Part shown: positions 1 to 6,558 of the stretch, one piece after another
Numbering within the stretch: position 1 is the stretch's first letter
Layout: each line of letters opens with the position of its first letter
NCBI RefSeq assembly: GCF_022811705.1
Contig: NZ_CP094528.1
Coordinates: 2,418,001-2,482,000 of the forward strand
Length of the DNA: 64,000 bases
Direction: 5' to 3'
Origin: Agromyces larvae
GTDB lineage: Bacteria; Actinomycetota; Actinomycetes; Actinomycetales; Microbacteriaceae
Program-made: the position numbers and the translations under genes
Notes under the pieces: generated by a model
Database searches by the model: none
What the model was told of the DNA's origin: nothing
What the model saw: only the letters and a program-made list of their open reading frames with translations

Positions 1-880
1 GCTGGTTCAATCGATGGGTCTCATCGACGACGAGGAGGTCGTACTCCTCTGTGGATTCGCCGACTTGGAACGGGGTGAGCACCAGGTTCTTACCGAGCCC
101 AGGCGTCTTGGCGAACACCTTCTGGATCGATTTCCGCAACGACTGCTGAGGAACGACGATCCCGATCTTGAAGTTGCGGAGAAGTTCGGCGTACCCCTCG
201 ACAAAGAACTCTGAGAAGAGCGAGTCCGACTCAGGTCGGTCATTCGGATTCGAGATCTGGATGTCCCGAAGCAGCTTCATCAGGAAGACACCGACGATCG
301 TCTTCCCGGTGCCGGGATCGCCTTGCACCACGATCGTGCTTCCGCCGCCGAGTTCGAGGTCTTCGAACAGCCCCTCAAGGATGCCCTCCATCGCGATAGC
401 CTGCTCCTGGTTCAGCGCTTTGAAGGGCGAGAGCTTGAAGAGGTCGCTGTTCTCGATGGCGGGGATGTCTCGTGTGAACATCCCCGCCGCGCGAAGCTCA
501 TCAAATACCTCATCGAAGGTCGCCCGGTACCGCACGCGGTCGTAGTAGTCGGCATCCGTGATGCCCTCGTTGCGGTTGACGACCTGGTACTTGCCGTCGC
601 CCGCGAAGAGGCGGATGAGATACGACTCGAGGTCGAGGCAGACGGATTTGTTGAAGGTCTCGTCGATGACGATCCTGGCCGCCGTCAGGTGCTGTTTCGA
701 CGCCGTATCGAGGTGCTGCCTAAGCCGACCTCTCGCGTTCAGCGTCTCGCCGATATAGATGTCGCCGTCACTGCTCAAGGTATAGACGACCGGCCAGTTC
801 GCGTGCCGGCCGTCATCCTCGGTCCATTGACCAACCATGGCGCGGGTGAACGGAAAGCGCTCGATCCTAAAGCTGGTCAT
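1..880 (-). CDS. GIY-YIG plus DUF2075 helicase-like ATPase, 3' end off the window
   Basis: The frame opens with ATG at 880 and stays open to the left edge, giving 293 residues without a stop, so the C-terminus is missing. Residues 31-60 carry a GIY-YIG-type nuclease signature (VVYTL, then IYIGE). A P-loop GDPGTGKT is at residues 187-194 and a Walker B DLLVVDETHR at 281-290. Fusion of GIY-YIG to a DUF2075 (Schlafen-3-like superfamily I helicase) ATPase is a known arrangement. It probably cleaves and unwinds nucleic acid in the cytoplasm; the substrate is unknown. The start lies 14 bp inside the upstream MazG-like gene, so the two are one transcription unit and probably translationally coupled. 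A role in phage defence is inference from the domain pairing. Confidence 0.85.
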   Translation of the reverse strand, partial: MTSFRIERFPFTRAMVGQWTEDDGRHANWPVVYTLSSDGDIYIGETLNARGRLRQHLDTASKQHLTAARIVIDETFNKSVCLDLESYLIRLFAGDGKYQVVNRNEGITDADYYDRVRYRATFDEVFDELRAAGMFTRDIPAIENSDLFKLSPFKALNQEQAIAMEGILEGLFEDLELGGGSTIVVQGDPGTGKTIVGVFLMKLLRDIQISNPNDRPESDSLFSEFFVEGYAELLRNFKIGIVVPQQSLRKSIQKVFAKTPGLGKNLVLTPFQVGESTEEYDLLVVDETHRLNQ

Positions 881-1187
881 ACTTCGTGCTCCGGCCATGC
901 GCGCGGTGGATGGGGTACTTGGTGCGTGTCACTTCGAGCTTGTCGATGACAATCTTGTCGGGATCAACGCCGAGCTTGTCGGCGAGCAGCAGGCAGTACG
1001 TGAGGACGTCAGCGAGTTCCTCTGCGATGCGCGCATCGTCTGCCGAGTCGTCCCACTGGAAACACTCGAGGAGTTCGGCAGCCTCGATGCTCACGCTCTT
1101 CGCGAGGTTCTCGGGGGTGTGGAAACGCTCCCAGGCCCGCTCTGCGACGAACTTTCGGAGAGCGGTGCGTACGGCTTCGTCGAACAC
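867..1187 (-). CDS. MazG-like nucleotide pyrophosphohydrolase
   Basis: A 106-residue protein matching the small all-alpha NTP pyrophosphatase family. The metal-binding helices are visible: EAAELLE at residues 35-41 and EELADVLTY at 56-64, followed by the typical tail TRTKYPIHRAHG. The family hydrolyses NTPs or dNTPs to NMP and pyrophosphate and so cleans or depletes nucleotide pools. The GTG start at 1187 is chosen because a TACGCT box lies exactly 6 bases upstream (1194-1199, minus strand), the leaderless pattern repeated across this window. The frame remains open upstream to 1259 but that part has no family similarity. It overlaps the DUF2075 gene by 14 bp. Confidence 0.85.
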   Translation of the reverse strand: MFDEAVRTALRKFVAERAWERFHTPENLAKSVSIEAAELLECFQWDDSADDARIAEELADVLTYCLLLADKLGVDPDKIVIDKLEVTRTKYPIHRAHGRSTKYDQL

Positions 1188-1275
1188 GAGGGGAGCGTAG
1201 CAGCCGATCTCCCGGCAGGCGCGACTCGGGGCATCCGCGACACGCGCGCGAAGCAGCAAATGCGGAATGGCTCAC

Positions 1276-1653
1276 ATGACAAACGGATCCGATCCCGCAA
1301 CGTCGTTCATCTCGTACCCGCCCTCCGGCAGCTCGCCCGCCGCGGGGCAACCGACATCCGCACCTCCTCGACGTACCACCGCAGCCTCTCGCAGTCCCAC
1401 GCCGCCTGCGCTCGTCGCGCTCTGCATCCTGTGTGCGATCCCTGGGATCGTCGGCGTGCTCGCCCTGATCGGGATGGTCAATGACCGTGACACCGTGCTC
1501 ATGCACATCGGGGTCTATTGCGTCGTCGTGACGTTCTCCCTCTACCTCCTCCTTATCCTCCCGCTCGTGGCGATCATCCAAGCGATCCACCAGAACGCGT
1601 ACTTCGGGGTAGACACCAAGTGGGTGTCAAGCAGCCCGGGGCGTGTCGCATAG
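1276..1653 (+). CDS. small two-segment membrane protein
   Basis: A 125-residue protein of no recognised family. Residues 1-45 are Pro/Ser/Thr/Ala-rich and probably disordered. Two hydrophobic segments follow, at about 48-68 and 78-105, and then a conserved-looking AIIQAIHQNAY. The ATG at 1276 is preferred over 1267 because a decayed paralogue at 29261-29510 aligns with 1276 (GTGATGAACGG against ATGACAAACGG) and has no counterpart of the 1267 codon. The paralogue shares the N-terminus, the PTPPAL motif before the first segment and the AIIQAIHQNAY motif, but lacks the middle. Function unknown. Confidence 0.65.
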   Translation: MTNGSDPATSFISYPPSGSSPAAGQPTSAPPRRTTAASRSPTPPALVALCILCAIPGIVGVLALIGMVNDRDTVLMHIGVYCVVVTFSLYLLLILPLVAIIQAIHQNAYFGVDTKWVSSSPGRVA

Positions 1654-1698
1654 ACGGTAGCGCCGTCGCCCCGGGCTCGCCCATGTCAGGATCAACCC

Positions 1699-2721
1699 AT
1701 GCCCGCCTCCTCCCCCGCCGTACCCGACGAGCACGCGCAACGCTCTCGCGCCGTGATCGCCGGCTGGAACGGCTTCATCGGTCATCGGCTCGCCGACCGC
1801 TTCCAGGAGGACGGCTACGAGGTCCTCCGCGTCGGCCGCGCGGGCCCTGATGCATCCTGGTCGGATGCCTCGTCGCTGGCGCGGGCCGTCGACGGCGCCG
1901 ACGTCGTGGTGAACCTCGCGGGCAAGAGCGTCAACTGCCGCTACACCGACCGCAACCGCGATGAGCTGCTGCGATCGCGGCTCGCCACCACGGCGGCGCT
2001 GCGCACGGCGATCGCCGAGGCATCCGTACCGCCCCGTGTCTGGCTGAACGCGAGCACCGCGACCATCTACCGGCACGCCGAAGACCGCCCGCAGACCGAG
2101 TCGAGCGGCGAACTCGGCACCGGGTTCTCGGTCGACATCGCCCGCGCGTGGGAGGCCGAGTGCTTCGCCGGCGACCTGCCCGGCACGCGACGCGTGGCGC
2201 TGCGGATGGCGATCGTGCTCGGCGGGCCGGCCACCTCGCTCATCGAACGGCTCGCTCGGCTCGGCCTCGGCGGCCCGCAGATCGACGGGCCGTGGTTCCG
2301 GTCGCGCCGCTATCGCGGCATCGGGCCGGATGCCACGCCGGCGCCGCCGACCTGGCATCGCAGCCGTGGCGACCAGCGCTTCAGCTGGATCCACATCGAC
2401 GACGCGATCGGGGCGATCCGGTTCCTCGCCGCTGACGACACCATCGACGGCGCGGTGAACCTCGCGGCCCCGAGCCCGAGCACGAATCGCGAGCTCATGG
2501 CGATGTTCCGACGCGCGGTCGGCGCACCCGTCGGCCTGCCCGCCTACCGGTGGATGCTCGAACCCGCCATGTGGGCACTGCGCACCGAGCCCGAACTGGT
2601 GCTGAAGAGCCGGTGGGTGCTGCCAGAGCGGCTGACCGCGGCCGGCTTCGCGTTCGGCTGGCCCGACCTCGAGCCGGCGGTGCGCGACATCACCGGGGCG
2701 CGCGAGAAGACGACCCGGTAG
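1699..2721 (+). CDS. TIGR01777/SDR39U1-type NAD(P)-dependent epimerase
   Basis: A 340-residue atypical short-chain dehydrogenase. The N-terminal dinucleotide-binding motif is a variant, GWNGFIGHRL at about residues 22-31. It is followed by the family signatures VVNLAGKSVNCRY, ASTATIYRHAED, RMAIVLGG and SWIHIDDAIGAI. A DUF1731-like tail from about residue 285 (PAYRWMLEPAMWALRTEPE, then SRWVLPERL) confirms the YfcH/SDR39U1 group. The substrate of this family is not established. A CAGGAT box 6 bases before the ATG suggests a leaderless mRNA. Cytoplasmic. Confidence 0.9.
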   Translation: MPASSPAVPDEHAQRSRAVIAGWNGFIGHRLADRFQEDGYEVLRVGRAGPDASWSDASSLARAVDGADVVVNLAGKSVNCRYTDRNRDELLRSRLATTAALRTAIAEASVPPRVWLNASTATIYRHAEDRPQTESSGELGTGFSVDIARAWEAECFAGDLPGTRRVALRMAIVLGGPATSLIERLARLGLGGPQIDGPWFRSRRYRGIGPDATPAPPTWHRSRGDQRFSWIHIDDAIGAIRFLAADDTIDGAVNLAAPSPSTNRELMAMFRRAVGAPVGLPAYRWMLEPAMWALRTEPELVLKSRWVLPERLTAAGFAFGWPDLEPAVRDITGAREKTTR

Positions 2722-2811
2722 CGGTTCAGCCCGCAACCCAGCAGATGCGCTCACGGCGAGCAGATGCGCCCAACCAACCGTCCGATGAATCCGGCCGCGA
2801 TCTGCCTGATC

Positions 2812-2870
2812 ACCTCTCCGCGATTTTGTGAGATATATTCACCGCGATTTGTTGGATTCAGGGCGTGACC
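2812..2870 (+). promoter_or_regulatory. AT-rich promoter region with repeated CCGCGATTT
   Basis: The 9-mer CCGCGATTT occurs twice (2817-2825 and 2842-2850) around an imperfect palindrome, GTGAGATATATTCAC, whose centre TATATT makes a good -10 hexamer in this very GC-rich context. It lies about 30 bases before the GTG start of the broken ATPase at 2865. The symmetrical layout suggests an operator as well as a promoter. Reading it as autoregulation is inference. Confidence 0.4.
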
Positions 2871-3493
2871 TACCACCGACGCATCGTCGATGACGTCATC
2901 GACGAGCTGTTCCCCTCTCTCGCCGCGATCGCGCTCGAGGGCGCGAAGGGCGTCGGCAAGACCGCAACGGCGCGGCAACGAGCCCGAACGATGTTCGCCC
3001 TCGACGATCTTCCGCAGCGCACGGCCTTCCGCAGCGCACGGCGCTCGAGGCCGATCCCGGATTGATCGATCGGTCGGCGAAACCGGTGTTCATCGACGAA
3101 TGGCAACTGTATCCACCGGTCTGGGACCACGTGCGTCGCGGTGTGGATGACGACGGATCCGGTGAGCAGTTCCTTCTCGCCGGATCGGCCGAAGTCACCC
3201 CTGGCACACGGATTCACTCCGATGCGGGCCGCATGGTGAGTCTCGTCATGCGCCCGCTGGCGTTCTCCGAACGCGGCCTGGTGCAGCCGACGGTGTCGCT
3301 TCGCAAGCTTCTTCGCGGGGAGGCGCCGGTGATCGAAGGCGAGCCGAGTTCAACGCTTGCCGACTACACCGACGAGATCCTCCGGTCCGGTTTCCCCGGC
3401 ATCCGCGATCTGCCCGACCGGGCCCGCGGTGCCCAGCTCGACAGTCACCTCAGACGAATCGTCGAACGTGAACTGCCCGATCTCCCTCATTGA
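2865..3493 (+). pseudogene. AAA/DUF4143-type ATPase, frameshifted and truncated
   Basis: Two reading frames together make one ATP-binding protein of the COG1373 (AAA plus DUF4143) type. The first (2865-3065) has the P-loop GAKGVGKTATA. The second (from about 3040) has the Walker B region PVFIDEWQ, the sensor FLLAGSAEVTPG and the motif RSGFPGIRDL. The break is an exact 17-bp tandem duplication, 3009-3025 repeated at 3026-3042. Removing one copy restores a continuous reading: DLPQRTALEADPGLID. The downstream frame stops at 3493, soon after RIVERELPDL, so most of the DUF4143 nuclease-like half is also missing. An intact relative lies at 23798-25060. Confidence 0.85.
3009..3042 (+). repeat. exact 17-bp tandem duplication
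   Basis: CTTCCGCAGCGCACGGC occurs twice back to back with no mismatch (3009-3025 and 3026-3042). Because 17 is not a multiple of three, it shifts the ATPase frame. The perfect identity suggests the event is recent. Confidence 0.95.
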
Positions 3494-3500
3494 ATTCTGG

Positions 3501-4250
3501 TCAGGTGTAGTGCCCGGGAGCTGAGTCCTGCCCCGACCGGATCCGCTCCGTTCGCCCGGGCACGCCATCGGCGACCGGATGCCACGACCCATCGCGCTCG
3601 ACCTCGTACGCCGTGAACGCGCACGGCACCCCCTTCGCCGTCATCAGGTCGGGCGAATCCATCAGCTGGAAGTGCAGGTGCGGCGATGTCGAGTTGCCGG
3701 TGTGGCCCACGCGTCCGAGCTGGTCGCCGGTGGCGACGTGGTCGCCCGCCGCGACGGCGACCGACCCCGGCGCGAGGTGGGCGAAACCCGCGAAGACCGG
3801 GGAACGAGAACCCGCCGAGGCTCGCCCCACCGAGGCATCCGTCGCCCTCAGCAGCACGTGGTTGCCGAGCACCCGCGGCAGCATCTCGGGCGTGAACGTG
3901 ATCGCGGTGCGCAGCACGCCGAACAGCTCGCGGAACATGTTCACCCACTGCCGCTCGGCGATGCCGTCGGCGGCTTCGATCACCTCGGCGTCGAACGGGG
4001 CGTGCACCGGCTCACCCCACGCGTAGCACTCGCTCGTGCGCACGCCGACGGTCGCGGTGCGCCACGTGCTCGCGGGGTGCACGTGCGCGCCGCGGCGCCC
4101 GTCCACCTTCAGGAAGTCGTACGCGAACCGCTGCCCGAGCATGTCGGTGCCGTGGCTCGGCACGCGATGCGCGGGCGTGGTGACGGCCATCCACCCCTCG
4201 CCGCGCAGCGGGAAGTCGACCACGACGGGGTCGCGAAGCTCCTCATGCAC
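3501..4250 (-). CDS. M23-family metallopeptidase-like protein
   Basis: A 249-residue protein read from GTG at 4250. The C-terminal half has a lysostaphin-type (M23/LytM) fold signature: APFDAEVIEAADG, then GDHVATGDQLGRVGHTGNS and the metal-site block SPHLHFQLMDS. M23 enzymes cut peptidoglycan cross-bridges, but no signal peptide or membrane segment is visible, so either the true start differs or the protein acts inside the cell. The N-terminal block HRVPSHGTDMLGQRFAYDFL is common in cytosolic actinobacterial M23-like proteins. The frame is open upstream to 4532, but that part overlaps the divergent toxin promoter and gene and looks non-coding. Confidence 0.75.
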   Translation of the reverse strand: MHEELRDPVVVDFPLRGEGWMAVTTPAHRVPSHGTDMLGQRFAYDFLKVDGRRGAHVHPASTWRTATVGVRTSECYAWGEPVHAPFDAEVIEAADGIAERQWVNMFRELFGVLRTAITFTPEMLPRVLGNHVLLRATDASVGRASAGSRSPVFAGFAHLAPGSVAVAAGDHVATGDQLGRVGHTGNSTSPHLHFQLMDSPDLMTAKGVPCAFTAYEVERDGSWHPVADGVPGRTERIRSGQDSAPGHYT

Positions 4251-4463
4251 GCGCCGGACGATACCGCGCGCACTGCTCGGCCGCCTCCCTCCGCGGGAGG
4301 TACGGGCCGGATGTCCCGCGGAAGCGGCGGTGACGACCTCGCAGCATATCCGGCTCCCGACAGTCGAGGTCGCCGCCATCCACAACTGGGGAGAGCCCAC
4401 GCCCCTCGGTCCTTCCCTCGGCTGAGTGTCTGAATCCGCGTCAACTGAGAGGGAGGGAGGCGG

Positions 4464-5963
4464 ATGTCCCAGGTGCTCGTGGACCCGGCCCGACTCGTCG
4501 CCGAGGGCGACGTGCTGTGGGCGATCGGGCACCGTGTCGAGGCATCCGTACGCGCCTGCGAGGCCGCGCTGTCGAGCACCGGCGGAATGGCCGGCGACGA
4601 GGAGACCGCCCGCGCGTGCGCGCTCGGCGACGGCGGCCCCGATGGGTACGACGGATCCGCGACGCAGGTGCTGCAGGGCGCGCTCGAGACGGTGAACGCG
4701 CTCCGCTCGATGGACGCCGCGCTCGCGAACACCGCTCGGGCCTACGACGTCGCCCAGTTGGTCGGCGCGTGCCGCGAGCCGTCCAGTTCGATCTTCCGTT
4801 CCGTCCAGCCCGCACTCGTCTCGACCGAGGTGCGGGTGCCGAGCGCCCTCGGTCCGGGCCCGACGACCCCGCTGGGCGAGTTCGGCGAGTTCCTGCAGGA
4901 CGCGCTCGCCATGCTCGGCGTCGTACTGCCCGATGCCGACACCGGCAAGATCGACGCCGCCGAGCGGGCGTGGTCAGATCTGGCCGGCTCGTTTCGTCGG
5001 GCGCGAGCCGAGGTCGATACGAGCCTGCACGCCTCGATCGCTCCCGGGCTGCCGAACCACGCACGGATCGCCTCGTGCCGCGACGGCATCGCCAGGCGGC
5101 TCGACACCGCCGCGACGTCGGCCGACGCGATCGCGGCGTACGCCCGTGCACTGGGCGACGCCGTCGCGAAGGCCTGGGACGAGATCGGATGGCTCATCGG
5201 CCAGATGGCCGCCGAGATCATGCTGGAGATCGGTGTCGGCGTCGCGCTGAGCTTCCTCACGGCCGGCGTCGGGGCTGCCGCGACGGCCGCGAAGATCGCG
5301 TTCACGGTCGGGCGATGGGCGCTGCGCATCGCGGAGGTCTGCCGGCGGCTCGCCACGCTCGTGCGGGGCGCCCTGGCCGCGGCGCGAATCACCGGGCGAG
5401 GTGCGGCGCACCTCGTCAAGGATTCCATCGCCTCCGGGGTTGCCGCGGTGGCAGCCCAGATCGGGTTCAGCGAACTCCGCGCCGCGGTCGACCCGAGGTA
5501 TGAACCGCAGAATGTCGGTGACATCCTCGGTGGTGGACTCCTTGCTGCGGCGATTGCAGGGGTTCCCGGGGCAGGACCAGCCAACAAGCGCATCAGCCCA
5601 GCCACCGCCAACGACGCTGCGCTCCTGGGGTCGATCGATGAAGTTTTCAGCGAGCAGCGCCGCATCCACATCCTGTACGGCGACAAGACAGGTGGGGGTC
5701 ACCTTCATCCAGCACAGCCAGGAAAGACCCCGTTCCCTGAATCGTGGACCGGTGAGCGGATCATCGATGCCGTGCTCGACATCGCAACGGACCCAACTCT
5801 CGAGTGGTCGCAGACGAAGGGAATTGCGGGGCAGGACTTCACCCGGAACGGCGCTCCGTCACGTTATAGCGTGATCGGCAACCGCGACGGTATCGACATC
5901 CTCGTGTCGATCGAACCACGAGGGGAAGGCATCATCACTGCCTTCCCAACGGAGAAGAAATGA
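4464..5963 (+). CDS. polymorphic toxin: WXG100/LXG-like trunk with C-terminal EndoU nuclease
   Basis: A 499-residue modular toxin. Residues 1-105 look like a helical ESX-type secretion domain (STGGMAGDEETA, then GYDG, then a long helix). Residues 220-345 form an alanine-rich pretoxin trunk with hydrophobic stretches. Residues 398-499 match the bacterial EndoU RNase fold: HILYGDKTGGGH, PGKTPFP.SW, DGIDILVSI and ITAFPTEKK, with His402, His413 and Lys421 as likely catalytic residues. The mature tail would cleave RNA in competitor cells. GGGAGGGAGG lies just before the ATG. The last four bases (ATGA) overlap the immunity gene. Type VII-like export is inference; no secretion genes are in view. Confidence 0.85.
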   Translation: MSQVLVDPARLVAEGDVLWAIGHRVEASVRACEAALSSTGGMAGDEETARACALGDGGPDGYDGSATQVLQGALETVNALRSMDAALANTARAYDVAQLVGACREPSSSIFRSVQPALVSTEVRVPSALGPGPTTPLGEFGEFLQDALAMLGVVLPDADTGKIDAAERAWSDLAGSFRRARAEVDTSLHASIAPGLPNHARIASCRDGIARRLDTAATSADAIAAYARALGDAVAKAWDEIGWLIGQMAAEIMLEIGVGVALSFLTAGVGAAATAAKIAFTVGRWALRIAEVCRRLATLVRGALAAARITGRGAAHLVKDSIASGVAAVAAQIGFSELRAAVDPRYEPQNVGDILGGGLLAAAIAGVPGAGPANKRISPATANDAALLGSIDEVFSEQRRIHILYGDKTGGGHLHPAQPGKTPFPESWTGERIIDAVLDIATDPTLEWSQTKGIAGQDFTRNGAPSRYSVIGNRDGIDILVSIEPRGEGIITAFPTEKK

Positions 5964-6214
5964 ACTTCGAAACCATCACCCAGACGATTCGCGAAGTCGT
6001 CAATGAGTTGAGCGGACAGCTCCCCGACTCCGATCTCCAGAACGCCCGCATCTTCCTTGACGCTGGCGAACCCGGTGTCGCGCTCGAGAACCTCTGCGCA
6101 CAGATCTACGAGTACGACGTTCCGATCGCCAGGAGCGCCTACCTCCGCCTCGAGGCAGCCGGGCGCGCGATGAGCCTCGATTCGAGCAATTGGAGTCATC
6201 TGACGGTGAGTTGA
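5960..6214 (+). CDS. MafI-family immunity protein
   Basis: An 84-residue acidic protein matching the MafI immunity family: LSGQLPDSDLQNARIFLDAG, GVALENLCAQIYEYDVPI and a final WSHLTV block. MafI proteins bind and neutralise MafB-type toxins, many of which carry EndoU domains, so it is the expected partner of the preceding toxin. Its ATG overlaps the toxin stop (ATGA), which enforces coupled translation and gives immunity together with toxin. Cytoplasmic. Confidence 0.85.
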   Translation: MNFETITQTIREVVNELSGQLPDSDLQNARIFLDAGEPGVALENLCAQIYEYDVPIARSAYLRLEAAGRAMSLDSSNWSHLTVS

Positions 6215-6271
6215 TGCAAGTGAGATCCTCGCCTCGGGGCCGAGACTTGCCGAAGCCATCGTGATCGACGT

Positions 6272-6360
6272 CTGGGCGAGTTCGGGGAGTTCCTGCAGGA
6301 CGCGCCCGCCATGCCGGCGTCGTGCTATCCGATGCCGACGCCGGCAAGATCGATGCTGCC
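6272..6360 (+). pseudogene. 89-bp remnant of a second toxin trunk
   Basis: This stretch is a degraded copy of 4872-4960 of the toxin gene. It encodes GEFGEFLQDA and then, after a 1-base deletion, a DADAGKIDAA-like sequence. Coverage is only the middle trunk; both sides are missing. Flanking sequence 6215-6271 and 6361-6540 shows no coding similarity that I recognise. It indicates that a former second toxin cassette stood here, as expected for loci that swap or stack toxin tails. Confidence 0.8.
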
Positions 6361-6558
6361 AACGGTCGCCGGCCCCAACGTCAACCCAGGCTGACTGGCA
6401 GAACGGTTTCGTGAACCGCCGCACCCAACCGTGCAACGCGGGCGAGCCGACGGCTGCCCAGCAGGCGCGCGGCGCGGCGCACGACGCGCGCCACATCCCC
6501 ACTCCCGCACGCGCACGCCCGCGGCTAGGGTGAACCCATCGGCAGCTTGGGGGAGCAG

